In this document: piece after piece, positions 41,020 through 50,562 of the stretch | How positions within the stretch are numbered: the stretch's first letter is position 1 | Layout: each line of letters opens with the position of its first letter | Assembly: GCF_003014695.1 (NCBI RefSeq) | Contig: NZ_PYAS01000006.1 | Coordinates: forward strand, 411,922-475,921 | Direction: 5' to 3' | DNA: 64,000 nt | Source of the DNA: Dyadobacter jiangsuensis | GTDB lineage: Bacteria > Bacteroidota > Bacteroidia > Cytophagales > Spirosomataceae | Notes under the pieces: generated by a model | Seen by the model: the letters and a program-made list of their open reading frames with translations, nothing else | Database searches by the model: none | Told to the model about the DNA's origin: nothing | Translations under genes and position numbers: made by a program

Positions 41020-43254
41020 CTTGGCGAAAAACGGCGTGCCCGGTGTGAAATGGATTTCTTCCACGGGCTCGGCTTCATTTTTCAGGCGGCTTTCCGTTGC
41101 GAACTGGGTCTCTTTCCATTTGGTGTTAAACAAATTCTGCACCGAAAGGCCTACGCTATACCGGCTTTTGGTATAGTTCAGCTGCATATCGCTCACAAAA
41201 TAGCCTTTCGCCACAATCGAATTGTCCTCGTTGGCGGGACGGTTTGCGATGTAGCGATAACGGAGCGAGCCATTCAGGCCATTCGGCATTTGCAGGGATA
41301 GCCCGCCCGCTGAGGTAAATACAGGGGCCAACGGCAGGTAGCTCGCCCCTTCCACTTCTCCCACTGCTCTGGGCTTAGCGATATTAAAATCGGCATCGGC
41401 GTAAAGCATCTTGGTAAGCTGGTACCGCACCGACAGGTCAAATCCCTGCCTGCGCGATTTTCCGCTAGGCTCCACCACGCCCGCATCGCCCACGTACACA
41501 AATTCCTGCTGCATCCACAAATACCACGCGGCCGCATTGACTACCATTTTTGGGAGTGGTTTGAAAATCACTCCCAAATCGGAGCCATATGCCCCGGGTA
41601 AAATCTGCTTGCCGCCCTGCGGTACCACCACACGGGTGTCGTTCGAGTGAAAGCCCTTTCCGGTATTCAGGTAGAGTTGCAGGTTTGGGTTAAATGTGTA
41701 GTAGAAGTTGAGTTTAGGCGAAACGATGGCGTCACTGGCGTGTTGCCGCGTACGAGGCTGCGCAAGGAGGTCTTGATACTGATCCCGGAAATAATCCAAA
41801 CGAACACCTGCATTGACAGAGAAACGATCGGTAAAACGCACTACTTCGTCCAGGTAGATGGACGCGTTCAGCTCATTAATGTTCCCGAGCTTGTATTGTT
41901 CGAGTGTTTCCGTCCTGTTTTTGGTGTGAGAAAGCTCTGTTCCACGCGTCAGATCATGGCGGTACTGGACGCCCAGCGTGGTTACCCAGTTTGTTTTTCC
42001 AACAAAGGACTCTTTTGAAATGCTTCCATTGTACCCGTACAAATTGCGCCGCTCTTTCTGGCGGATCTGATCGCCATTCAGCGAATCTTCCAGGAAGAAT
42101 GTAAAATTGGAATAAAGCTCGAAATTATAGTTGCTATAAAACACCTGGTTTTTGATCACAAAATTGCGCGGCGTAACCGTCACAAACTGAGCATTGAAAT
42201 TCGTCCGGCTGGTTTCTCCACCCTCCGTCGGATCGATGGAACCGTAAAAGCCGATCAGCCCCGACTCGATCGCACGGTCCGGGATCTGCCCGGAGTGGTT
42301 CCATTTACTCCAAAATGTAGATCCTGTCAATGTCAGATTGGTATTGGGTGTAATATGCCCGTGGTATTTACCTGTCACATTCAGCCTGTTGAAATTCTGC
42401 GGGTTATCGAAATAGGAATTGGTAAATGAGTATTCCGAAGCTATATAGGCCGCCTGATTTTTCTCCCTGCCTTTTTGTCCCAGCAGGTCAATACCGGCCA
42501 CGGCACGATACGTATCGAACTGCCCTGCTTCCAGTTTTACGAACGATTTCTCGAGCGCATCTTTCGTCCGGAAATCGGCCCAGCCTGCGGTGCTGAAATT
42601 ACCTTTATCAGTAGTATAGGGCCCTTTTTTGAAGTCAACCCCCTTCACCAACTCAGGAATCACAAAATGGAGGTCCGCATACCCCTGCCCGTGTGCATGC
42701 GAAACCATATTCACCGGCATGCCGTCGACCGTCAGCCGGATGTCGGTGCCGTGATCGATATCGAAACCGCGTAGGAATATCTGTTCAGCTTTTCCTCCGC
42801 CGGCATGCTGCCCGATAAACAGCCCCGGCACGATGCGCAGGATTTCCTGCGAGTTGGTAATCGGGCGTAGCCGTATATCGAGGTTGCTGATCAGCTGCTG
42901 GTCGTGGGCCCGCCGGCTGGACACCGTCACCTCGCTGAGTTCTACATTCGCAGAAGTCAATTCCGTTTTCAAAAAGGCCGTCTCGTCCGAAATCACCGTC
43001 ACTTCGATAATCTGCGTACGGAAGCTCACGTACGATAGCTCAATCTTATACCGCGCCGGCACCAAGTCTTCAAACCGATATTGGCCCAATTCGTTGGTAA
43101 TAGCAGCCTTTCCTGTTCCCGAAAGCTGCACTGTCACATCTTTGAGCGGCAGTCGCGTCGACTGATCATACACCACGCCCGAAATCCCTCCCAGGTGGGC
43201 CAACGCTCGCAGGCTGACGATCAGAAAAGAAAACAGGAGTGTAAATTTTTTCAT
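40996..43254 (-). CDS. TonB-dependent receptor of the DUF4331 operon
   Basis: A 752-residue receptor: signal peptide (about 1-19), CarboxypepD_reg domain starting LGGISGVVYDQSTRLPLKDV (about 21-40), plug with IFLRGFDIDHGTDIRLTVDG near residue 160, and a barrel ending in FFAKLGVTLFF. It lies 32 bases after the TPR lipoprotein gene, and both follow the two DUF4331 genes on the same strand. The set may import or handle a ligand bound by the DUF4331 proteins. No SusD-type partner is present. The gene end overlaps the ethanolamine permease end by 24 bases. Confidence 0.92.
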   Translation of the reverse strand: MKKFTLLFSFLIVSLRALAHLGGISGVVYDQSTRLPLKDVTVQLSGTGKAAITNELGQYRFEDLVPARYKIELSYVSFRTQIIEVTVISDETAFLKTELTSANVELSEVTVSSRRAHDQQLISNLDIRLRPITNSQEILRIVPGLFIGQHAGGGKAEQIFLRGFDIDHGTDIRLTVDGMPVNMVSHAHGQGYADLHFVIPELVKGVDFKKGPYTTDKGNFSTAGWADFRTKDALEKSFVKLEAGQFDTYRAVAGIDLLGQKGREKNQAAYIASEYSFTNSYFDNPQNFNRLNVTGKYHGHITPNTNLTLTGSTFWSKWNHSGQIPDRAIESGLIGFYGSIDPTEGGETSRTNFNAQFVTVTPRNFVIKNQVFYSNYNFELYSNFTFFLEDSLNGDQIRQKERRNLYGYNGSISKESFVGKTNWVTTLGVQYRHDLTRGTELSHTKNRTETLEQYKLGNINELNASIYLDEVVRFTDRFSVNAGVRLDYFRDQYQDLLAQPRTRQHASDAIVSPKLNFYYTFNPNLQLYLNTGKGFHSNDTRVVVPQGGKQILPGAYGSDLGVIFKPLPKMVVNAAAWYLWMQQEFVYVGDAGVVEPSGKSRRQGFDLSVRYQLTKMLYADADFNIAKPRAVGEVEGASYLPLAPVFTSAGGLSLQMPNGLNGSLRYRYIANRPANEDNSIVAKGYFVSDMQLNYTKSRYSVGLSVQNLFNTKWKETQFATESRLKNEAEPVEEIHFTPGTPFFAKLGVTLFF

Positions 43255-43286
43255 AGCAAAGTTTGCGAATGATCTTGACTGGCGCT

Positions 43287-44591
43287 TCAGAGCACAAATC
43301 TAGGATTAGTTTTTCTGGCTTGCACCAGCAAGCGGTTTCCCTGCGCTTTATCTCCGGTAGCAACTGCAATGGCGCTGGCGACTTGGAGCAACTCGGGGTC
43401 ACGGCTGCCAGTACGTAACGCCACCTCTATATGCTGCTTAGCCTTGTCATTATTCTGATGCTTGAAATAGGCTGCGGCCAATGCATGATTGACGTCGATG
43501 TTGTTCGGCCTTTGGGCATATTCCTTCAAACCGTAGGCAATAGCAGAATCCAACTGATTGGTTTTGGTATACAATTTACAAAGTTCCAGGTCAACAGAAT
43601 GCCCCGAACGGGCATCTTCATCCAACATTTTCACCACTTCCCGGTATTTATCGGCAGCCTCTTGTTTATTACCCTGCAATGCATAGATATCGGCCATTTC
43701 TTCATGAAAAGAAAATTCGGGCATTACTTTGGCTGCTTTGTCGAGATCGGCCAATGCCTCGTCGTATTGCTTAGCGGCCTTGTGTACCTGCGCAAGTCCG
43801 CGCAATGCAAATGCGTAGCTCGGGCGCATGGCGAGGATTTCTCTGTATTGGATTTCCGCCTGCTTCCACTGGCCGGTGGTTTCATAAAGGTGCCCGAGCG
43901 TGTTTTTTGCCCAGCATTGCGGCTCCGAACCAGGCAATCCTGCCTCCACCGCCAGTTTCATAGCAGCAATGGCGCCGGGATAATTTCCATGAATTTCGCG
44001 GAGGTATGAAGCCCGCGAATATGCTTCCAGCGAAGGTTTCAGCTCCTGCATTTTATCCGACATGGCCACAGCTTCACTATAATTGCCCAATTCCACGTTG
44101 GCATCCACGAGCACACCGTACACATATGCATTGCTCGGGTTGATCTTCCGGGCTTGTTCGGCGAGGTCGCGCGCTTCCGCAAACTGGTGCTGCGACATTT
44201 TCACCGAAGCCTTGAACGTGGTGGCTTCAAAATTTTGCGGCTCAATCGCCAAAACATCGTCGAGTATTTTCAATACCGCCGGATAGTAATAAGGATGCTC
44301 GCCGGTGATACGGGCTTCGGAAAGATAAATGACGGCTATTTGCAGCCGGGGCTTAACGTCGGCAGGATCCTCTGCGATCTTTTGTTTCAGCTCTTTTACC
44401 TTTTCTTTGGTTTTCGGCCATTCGGCTGCGGAAGCGAGCTCACCCTGGCGTTCATACAATGCGGGAATATCTGTGGAAACGACCGGTGTTGACGCGACTG
44501 ATTTTTCAGCGTAATCATTATTTTGCTTTTTTTCGCCACACCCGGTGATCACCACCAATGCTATACCCAATATTAAAAGATCCGTTTTCAT
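43287..44591 (-). CDS. TPR-repeat lipoprotein
   Basis: A 434-residue protein with lipoprotein signal MKTDLLILGIALVVITGC (Cys 18). Repeated 34-residue helical pairs fill residues 75 to 430, for example LEAYSRASYLREIHGNYPGA, PSYAFALRGLAQVHKAAKQY and PEFSFHEEMADIYALQGNKQ, at least eight repeats. Such proteins serve as docking scaffolds in the periplasm. The start at 44,591 is fixed by the lipoprotein signal. It lies between DUF4331 and the TonB receptor, so it may bring them together; this is inferred. Confidence 0.9.
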   Translation of the reverse strand: MKTDLLILGIALVVITGCGEKKQNNDYAEKSVASTPVVSTDIPALYERQGELASAAEWPKTKEKVKELKQKIAEDPADVKPRLQIAVIYLSEARITGEHPYYYPAVLKILDDVLAIEPQNFEATTFKASVKMSQHQFAEARDLAEQARKINPSNAYVYGVLVDANVELGNYSEAVAMSDKMQELKPSLEAYSRASYLREIHGNYPGAIAAMKLAVEAGLPGSEPQCWAKNTLGHLYETTGQWKQAEIQYREILAMRPSYAFALRGLAQVHKAAKQYDEALADLDKAAKVMPEFSFHEEMADIYALQGNKQEAADKYREVVKMLDEDARSGHSVDLELCKLYTKTNQLDSAIAYGLKEYAQRPNNIDVNHALAAAYFKHQNNDKAKQHIEVALRTGSRDPELLQVASAIAVATGDKAQGNRLLVQARKTNPRFVL

Positions 44592-44620
44592 AAAGTTTCG
44601 AATTAAATGCGGAAGGATTT

Positions 44621-44650
44621 GAATGCCGGAAGCAGACGCTCCCGGCATTC
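44621..44650 (-). terminator. Hairpin between DUF4331 protein 2 and TPR gene
   Basis: GAATGCCGG and CCGGCATTC form a perfect nine-base-pair stem with a 12-base loop four bases after the DUF4331 stop. No clear T-run follows on the minus strand, so it may be a partial terminator or an mRNA-stabilising stem that lowers expression of the downstream genes. Confidence 0.55.
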
Positions 44651-44654
44651 CGGA

Positions 44655-46958
44655 TTATCTTCTGAGAATTTTTACCGTGTAACGGTCGTCAGCTGTCATT
44701 ACGCGCAGGTAGTAAATACCGGGTTGTCCATTGAGTTTAACCACCCTCCTTTCGTTCGCCACTGCTTTACCAATGTGCTGCTGACCGATCACCTGGCCTT
44801 TGCTGTTAGCCAAATCAAGCCGTACCGCTTTGCCCGCCGCTCCCCGGATTTCGATCACAACATCTTCGCTGTTGCTTGGATTACCCATTACGACCGCCCT
44901 CAGGGAAACCGAAGATTCGTCGGCTTCCGGCGCCGCCCGGCGCATGGAATTAGAGCCGCAGTAAGCCCTGAAATCGAACTTCGCGGTAACTTCCGACGAC
45001 GGATCTCCGACGTACCGTGCTTTCAACCAAAGCACCCCGCTGCTGTTATTATCCTTAAAAAGCTCCGATTCGACTACCCGGCTGTCCGAAGGGCCCCATC
45101 CGCCATTGACCACACCCGCACAGGAGTATTCGACCTCATTGCCCGGTACGCCGCCAGTATGCCCGAACTGGAACCCGCCGGTAAGGCAATCGAAATTCTT
45201 GATCATCACAGCCAGAGGCTCGGTTCCGCCTGGTTTCGGTCCTTCGTAACCGGGGCCACGGAAGCCGGGCCATGGATTTTGCAGGTACGGAAAGTTCCAT
45301 TTCAGCGTCGTGTCGTTTTTGGTCACACCTGCATTAAACGACAGCACATTGACCAGGTTCGGCGTAACGGGACTTGTGGATGTTCCCGGCACGAAATCGT
45401 CGTACCACAAGCCTACGGCAGCCAGCACTACCCCGCCCACTGCCTGCAATTCGATTGTCGTCACGTCGTCTTCCAGGCGGCGGCCGTTCGGGAAGCCGTC
45501 CATATTCGGAATCCATTGCAGATCCTTGTTCCCATTGTAAGCCGGATCCGTAAGACCGAGCGCGGCAGCCTGAACGAGCCCTAACGAACTGAATTTAGGA
45601 TCGTCGCGGGGCGTTGCGGGCACGGCCATGTTCAGCCGGAGCCAGTCGCCAAACGTGGGCAGGAAGTTGTGGATAAATGGTTTCCCTGCGGCCAACGGGT
45701 TGCCTCCTTTTCCGGTCGCCAGCTGGTATGGGGGCAAATTAGGCACACCGGTATAGAAAATAGGCAGGATATCCACTGCACGCGGACTGGTAGCGTCAGG
45801 TAGCAACACACTTCCGAATGCCGCTTCCGACAAGGCAGTCCCGTCGAGTGCCGCATTGCCTTTCAGGCCATAAAGCCCCATTTTACCGTTGCGGAAATCG
45901 AACGAACCCAGCGATTTACTTTGAATACGCAACGCGGCCAGGCCCGGCACAGCTCCGCCAAACTGGGAGTCGTCCATATACAATGCCAGTTCGGGATTGG
46001 TGAAGTATTTGGCAAACTGCAAGTCATTGGCAGGTGATGTCGCATTCCATTTGTCTTTCATACCAACCGGAATCACCGCTTCGTTGGTCAGCGGCATCCC
46101 TAGCCGCGAAACCTGAACCCAGTCGCCGTCGTAACCCACGTCTCCACCGTTGTAAAGTGTTGTGATTTTCTTACGGCTCGACGAAGCGTAAACACCGATC
46201 ACATAGTCAGGATCGAGGATATTGCTGGCTTCTGCCACGGTTTTGTGTCCCTTTTGCAGTGTAGCTACCGGCACCTCGACCACGATCGAATGGCAATTGA
46301 ACTTCGCCACCCCATCCCGCGCGCCCGATTTCCGGACGTTACCGAGATCGAAAATACCGCCCAGATCTACAAAAAACGGGTCGTCCACCGGACCAGCAAA
46401 GATTTTCTCTCCTGTGCTGGCTGTCATAATGGCTTTATCCACCAACGCATTGTACTCCGACCCAAGGCCTACGGGCGTGCTGTTGATCGAGCGCGGGCCG
46501 ATATTCGGTGGAGGGACAATGCCGTTGGAAACGATGGTCGAGAAGCTTTGTCCTCCGTCGGTGCTCCTTTCACAAGTGTAAGTCGTTTTCAGGTTTTCCT
46601 TGCCAAGCCGGATCAGAAAGAATGTGGACGGATCCTCATTCATTTTCTTGAAAGTAAAGCGATAGACGATGTCCGCGCCGGGAGTTGCCGCATTGTTGTC
46701 GACGTGGATTTCGTATCGGATATTTTCGCCAAACGAATACCAGTTGGGCCCACCCGCGGGGTGTTCGAAAGGAATGTAGTTGGCGATGAGCACTATATTT
46801 TCCTTGTTAACAGGACTCTTGAATGCATACACATCGGTGTTATCGGCCAAAGGGTCCGTTGAAATCAGCGGTGCTTCACGGTGCGAGGAGGCCATTGCCC
46901 CCGAGGCACTCATGCAAATGATCGCCAGTAGCCCGATCAGATTAAGAAGATTTTTCAT
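44655..46958 (-). CDS. DUF4331 protein with type IX sorting domain
   Basis: A 767-residue secreted protein. After the signal peptide (about 1-23, ending in MASSHREAP) comes a DUF4331 domain beginning SSHREAPLISTDPLADNTDV. The last about 80 residues form a sorting domain, with KAVRLDLANSKGQVIGQQ and PGIYYLRVMTADDRYTVKIL, the pattern of type IX secretion C-terminal signals. It is therefore probably exported to the surface. Start at M31 of the longest frame (46,958); M29 is also possible. It shares long, nearly identical stretches with the protein upstream, from which it differs by the extra C-terminal 180 residues. Function of DUF4331 is unknown. Confidence 0.9.
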   Translation of the reverse strand: MKNLLNLIGLLAIICMSASGAMASSHREAPLISTDPLADNTDVYAFKSPVNKENIVLIANYIPFEHPAGGPNWYSFGENIRYEIHVDNNAATPGADIVYRFTFKKMNEDPSTFFLIRLGKENLKTTYTCERSTDGGQSFSTIVSNGIVPPPNIGPRSINSTPVGLGSEYNALVDKAIMTASTGEKIFAGPVDDPFFVDLGGIFDLGNVRKSGARDGVAKFNCHSIVVEVPVATLQKGHKTVAEASNILDPDYVIGVYASSSRKKITTLYNGGDVGYDGDWVQVSRLGMPLTNEAVIPVGMKDKWNATSPANDLQFAKYFTNPELALYMDDSQFGGAVPGLAALRIQSKSLGSFDFRNGKMGLYGLKGNAALDGTALSEAAFGSVLLPDATSPRAVDILPIFYTGVPNLPPYQLATGKGGNPLAAGKPFIHNFLPTFGDWLRLNMAVPATPRDDPKFSSLGLVQAAALGLTDPAYNGNKDLQWIPNMDGFPNGRRLEDDVTTIELQAVGGVVLAAVGLWYDDFVPGTSTSPVTPNLVNVLSFNAGVTKNDTTLKWNFPYLQNPWPGFRGPGYEGPKPGGTEPLAVMIKNFDCLTGGFQFGHTGGVPGNEVEYSCAGVVNGGWGPSDSRVVESELFKDNNSSGVLWLKARYVGDPSSEVTAKFDFRAYCGSNSMRRAAPEADESSVSLRAVVMGNPSNSEDVVIEIRGAAGKAVRLDLANSKGQVIGQQHIGKAVANERRVVKLNGQPGIYYLRVMTADDRYTVKILRR

Positions 46959-46983
46959 GTTCATTCTTGCTAAAAGTGTGGGA

Positions 46984-48741
46984 TCAGAAACGGGCTTTTT
47001 CGGGATAATCATAACCTCTCCAAGGATTTGCCAGGTAAGGGAAAGCACCTTTCAGCGCAGCGTCGTTTTTCGTTGGTCCGGCAGTGAAGGTCAGAACGTT
47101 GAGCAGCTGCTGCGAAACGGGTGCCTGCGGCGTAGCGTCATCATAGAACAAGCCCACGGCAGCCAGTACCACACCGGATACGGCTTGGAGTTCGATCGTC
47201 GTCACGTCGTCTTCCAGCCGGCGGCCGTTCGGAAAGCCGTCCATGTTCGGAATCCATTGCAGATCGGAATTGGCATTGTAGGCCGGATCGGTAATACCCA
47301 GCACCGCTGCCTGCACGAGGCCCAGGTGGCTGAACTTCGGATCGTCCCTTGGCGTAGCGGGTACTGCCATATTCAGGCGCAGCATATCCCCGAGCGTAGG
47401 CAGGAAATTGTGAATAAACGGCTTCCCTTTGGCCAGCGGATTATTGTTTTTACCCGTAGCGAGCTGGTACGGAGCCAGATTGGGCACGCCGGTGTAAAAG
47501 ATCGGCAGCAAGTCCACGGCCCTCGGGCTGGCATTGTCCGGCAGCAGCAGGGTACCGAACACGGCATCGTCCAGCGCGGTACCGGCCAATGCCGAGGCGC
47601 CTTTCAATCCATACAAACCTGGCTTACCATTGCGAAAATCAAATGCACCGAGCGCATTGGCCTGAATACGCAGCGCACTCAATGAAGGTACCGCCGTTCC
47701 GAATTGCGAATCATCCATATACAATGCCAGCTCGGGATTGGTGAAGTATTTCGCGAATTGGAGATCATGGCCTGCATAGGGCGTTACGGAGTTCCATTTG
47801 TCCTTCATACCCAGCGGAATCACCGCCTCGTTTGTCAGCGGCATGCCCAGGCGGGAAACCTGCACGTAGTTGCCGTCATAACCGACGTCACCGCCATTGT
47901 AAAGCGTTTTGATCATCTGGCGGCTTGCCGACGCCCAAACACCAATCACGTAGTCGGGATCAAGGATATTCGCAGCCTGCGCCACGTTTTTACCATCCTT
48001 TTGAAGCAGGTTCACCGGGATCTTCAACGCGATGGTGTGCACATTGAAGCGCGCCAGGCCATCTTTCGGGGCATTGGTCGTGTTTCCTTCCGGCCGGAAA
48101 TTGCCCGCATCGAACGCACCCGCAAGGTCTACGAAAAACGGATCGTCGACCGGGCCACAGAATACCTTCTCCCCGCTCGAAGCCGTTGCAATGGCTTTCT
48201 CCACGAGCGAGTTGTAATCCGGCGCTTCGAGCCCGACTGTTTTTCCTTCGATGGAGCGCGGCCCGATGTTGTTCGGAGGCACCACGCCGTTGGCAATAAT
48301 GGTGGTGAAAGTCATACCGCCATCGGTGCTTTTCTCACATTTGTAAGTGGTTTTGAGGTTTTGCTTGCCCAACCGGATATTGAAAAATGTAGTCGGGTCT
48401 TCATTGGTACTTGAAAACGTGAAGCGATACGTGATGTCGTCTCCGGGCGTTCCGGCCTGGTTTTTGATATGGATCTCATAACGTACATTCGGCCCGAAAT
48501 TGAAATAGTTTGGGCCACCCTCAGGCGATTCGAACGGGATGTAATTGGCAATGATCGTGATAGAATTGGGATCATCGGGGCTTTTGAAAGCGTACAAATC
48601 CGTATTATCGGCGAGCGGATCATTGGAAATCAGCGGCGCTTCACGGTGGCTCGAAGCCAGGCTGCTCAGCGCACAAGGCAGCAACAACAGGCACAGAAGA
48701 ATCCTCCTGAACCTGCAAGAGTCCAACATAAAAACTTGCAT
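46984..48741 (-). CDS. DUF4331 protein, shorter paralogue
   Basis: A 585-residue protein with an N-terminal hydrophobic segment (RRILLCLLLLPCALSSLASS, about 12-31) and the DUF4331 start SSHREAPLISNDPLADNTDL. Segments such as NGGDVGYDGNYVQVSRLGMP and IPNMDGFPNGRRLEDDVTTI recur almost unchanged in the next gene, so the pair arose by tandem duplication. It ends without a sorting domain. It stands first in a run of four genes: two DUF4331, TPR and TonB receptor. The protein may start at M5 (48,729). Confidence 0.9.
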   Translation of the reverse strand: MQVFMLDSCRFRRILLCLLLLPCALSSLASSHREAPLISNDPLADNTDLYAFKSPDDPNSITIIANYIPFESPEGGPNYFNFGPNVRYEIHIKNQAGTPGDDITYRFTFSSTNEDPTTFFNIRLGKQNLKTTYKCEKSTDGGMTFTTIIANGVVPPNNIGPRSIEGKTVGLEAPDYNSLVEKAIATASSGEKVFCGPVDDPFFVDLAGAFDAGNFRPEGNTTNAPKDGLARFNVHTIALKIPVNLLQKDGKNVAQAANILDPDYVIGVWASASRQMIKTLYNGGDVGYDGNYVQVSRLGMPLTNEAVIPLGMKDKWNSVTPYAGHDLQFAKYFTNPELALYMDDSQFGTAVPSLSALRIQANALGAFDFRNGKPGLYGLKGASALAGTALDDAVFGTLLLPDNASPRAVDLLPIFYTGVPNLAPYQLATGKNNNPLAKGKPFIHNFLPTLGDMLRLNMAVPATPRDDPKFSHLGLVQAAVLGITDPAYNANSDLQWIPNMDGFPNGRRLEDDVTTIELQAVSGVVLAAVGLFYDDATPQAPVSQQLLNVLTFTAGPTKNDAALKGAFPYLANPWRGYDYPEKARF

Positions 48742-49320
48742 GAGGTAAAAGTTTAAATACGGAAACGGGAATGAATGTGATCTGAAAGCGTAAAGACGTC
48801 CTTGTTAATCCCGGCCCGGAAAGCAGGACCGAAATACCGGAAAAAAGCGAGCCGCTGCCGGAAGAAAACCGACAGATTACAAGCAACTATTAACGAAGGG
48901 CAAATGCGGTGTTAACAACCATTCGGGCTTATATACGCCATGACTGTGCCAAGCGGATGTAGGAAAGGCAAAAAAACTTGTAGACCCGGAAATGAATGAA
49001 TTATAATTATATAAATATTAACTTAAACAAATCAAATTAAAAAGATTCAGATGGATCGGAAGCAACGACGTAAAACTATTGCTACAATATGGCAACCGCT
49101 TGTGCAATAGCACATTTTGCCGTTATTTTAACGCGGGGTTACTTCGAAAGTTTTTTCTGAAAGATAATTCGACAAATCCGGTCAATCTCTCTTTGCAATT
49201 AATTCGTATATTATCCTATTATTTGTATACCCGCCGTGGGCTTCACCGCAGCGGCTTCCGAACATAACCCATTTTATAATCTCATTAAAGACGGGCAAAG
49301 GCTGACTACTTATACCAAAG
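48742..49320. promoter_or_regulatory. Divergent intergenic region with a TTTG-N21-TATTATTTG promoter for the LytTR gene
   Basis: 579 bases without a convincing gene. On the plus strand TTTG (49,192-49,195) and TATTATTTG (49,217-49,225), 21 bases apart, are close to the Bacteroidota consensus TTTG-N19-21-TAnnTTTG, which would put the start of the LytTR transcript near 49,232. The stretch 48,990-49,060 is AT-rich. The promoter of the DUF4331 operon must also lie here, but I cannot point to it. A 62-codon frame at 49,079 has no protein-like features. Confidence 0.45.
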
Positions 49321-50055
49321 ATGAATATTCTAATCGTTGAGGACGACTTTATCATTGCGAAACATCTCCAATTTCTGCTGAATGGTTTCGGTTACGACGC
49401 AAACGATATCGCTACCGATTATACGACTGCCACCGAAATGCTTCACAGCAAGGTTTTTCACCTCGCTGTACTGGATATCAACCTCAACGGCTATCAAACC
49501 GGAATAGACCTGGCACATTACATCAGGGAGAATTTTAAGATTCCTTTTCTCTTTTTGTCGGCTCATGAGGATATCGCTGTGGTGAATGCCGCATTGCAAG
49601 CCGCCCCTCATGCATTCTTGCAAAAACCCTTTCAAAAGATCACGGTTTACACAGCTGTGAAACTGGCGCTGAAAAATTACCGGCTGGCGGCACTCGCAGG
49701 TGAAACTACTTCGGAGGAGAAAGAGGATACCACGGTGATCAAGGACGCCCTGTTCATCAAGGAAAAACATATGTTCACCAAGATCATGCTGACGGATATT
49801 CTATACATCCGGAGCGATGACAACTACCTTGAACTACATACCACCAAGAAGAAATACACTATCCGTGAGACGCTGAAAAACATGCTTCAGCAGCTTCCCG
49901 GCAACTACTTTTTCAGGGTACATAAGTCATTCATTATCAACCTGAACGCCATTACAGCGATCGATTACGTACACGTGATGATCAACGACATCGAGATCCC
50001 GATCACGAACGATAACCGAACGGAGCTGCTAAGCCGCATCAGGACCTTCTCCTGA
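49321..50055 (+). CDS. LytTR-type response regulator
   Basis: A 244-residue regulator. Receiver domain with E7-D8-D9, phosphoacceptor D52 in LAVLDINLNG, and a Lys in FLQKPFQK near residue 103. The LytTR DNA-binding domain covers about 145-244, with ILYIRSDDNYLELHTTKKK and the turn RVHKSFIINLNAI. Such regulators usually pair with a membrane-bound LytS- or His-kinase-type partner; none is adjacent, so it is an orphan here. It may control the divergent DUF4331 operon. Confidence 0.94.
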   Translation: MNILIVEDDFIIAKHLQFLLNGFGYDANDIATDYTTATEMLHSKVFHLAVLDINLNGYQTGIDLAHYIRENFKIPFLFLSAHEDIAVVNAALQAAPHAFLQKPFQKITVYTAVKLALKNYRLAALAGETTSEEKEDTTVIKDALFIKEKHMFTKIMLTDILYIRSDDNYLELHTTKKKYTIRETLKNMLQQLPGNYFFRVHKSFIINLNAITAIDYVHVMINDIEIPITNDNRTELLSRIRTFS

Positions 50056-50223
50056 TAACTAGTACAACCCACTAGAAAAACGGTTACTTACGGTTTCCCC
50101 GGCTACACCCCATAAAAGCTATACTTCACCACTTTGATTTGCTGAGGAGTTACGTGCGAAGTAATTTTATAACACGTAAACACCCTCTTCTATTATTACA
50201 TATATACTTTACCCCGACGGAAG

Positions 50224-50266
50224 GCCTGGGCTTCAATAAATTTTAAAATTTTTCTGAGGTCCAGGC
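50224..50266 (+). terminator. Twelve-base-pair hairpin after LytTR
   Basis: GCCTGGGCTTCA pairs over its full length with TGAGGTCCAGGC (two G-U pairs); the AT-rich loop of 19 bases is itself partly self-complementary. The G-U pairs form only in the plus-strand transcript, which favours an RNA of that strand. A T-run is missing, so this may be an RNA structure and not a terminator. Confidence 0.5.
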
Positions 50267-50427
50267 ATCTGTTTCACTCCAAAAAACGTAATTACGGTCG
50301 ATTGAGCATCTTTGCATGATACTGAGCATTATGCACACATTTGTTTCTCAAACGCACACCATATTTACCATACCAAACCTAAACTAAATCGCTATCAGTT
50401 TTAATTAAATATCGTTGAGAATAATTG

Positions 50428-50464
50428 AACATCCCCGGGAATTTTCCCTGGGATGTTTTGTTTT
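50428..50464 (+). terminator. Intrinsic terminator
   Basis: AACATCCCCGGGA and TCCCTGGGATGTT form a 13-base-pair stem with one mismatch around a short TTTT-containing loop, followed by TTGTTTTAAT. It fits a plus-strand terminator, 370 bases after the LytTR stop, so it might end a separate transcript. Confidence 0.75.
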
Positions 50465-50499
50465 AATCCGCTTATAATCAAATAACTACATTGCGGTTA

Positions 50500-50562
50500 G
50501 GCATTGCCAGATATTGTCAGGTATTGTCAGGAATGGTCAGGTATTGACCGTGGCCGTCAGGG
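50500..50562. repeat. GTCAGGTATT repeat patch
   Basis: Units ATTGCCAGAT, ATTGTCAGGT, ATTGTCAGGA, ATGGTCAGGT and ATTGACCG follow each other about every 10 bases. They resemble the GTCAGG units at 32,401-32,460 and the interior of the composite repeats at 28,247 and 36,229. The patch runs up to the stop of the DUF1343 gene. Confidence 0.65.

Larger units (their letters stand above)
50056..50556. other. Intergenic region with two strong hairpins and repeats, no gene seen
   Basis: After the LytTR stop there are 501 bases without a supported gene. Two stems stand out (50,224-50,266 and 50,428-50,457), separated by 160 AT-rich bases. The last 60 bases hold GTCAGG repeats. A non-coding RNA between the two stems is possible, but I see no family match and no promoter. 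Confidence 0.45.

Noticed and set aside
47000..48741. DUF4331 pair as one gene split by a frameshift
   Set aside because: Both copies begin with their own signal peptide and the same domain start, so they are tandem paralogues.
49079..49267. 62-codon frame upstream of the LytTR gene
   Set aside because: No recognisable features, and it overlaps the best candidate promoter of the LytTR gene.
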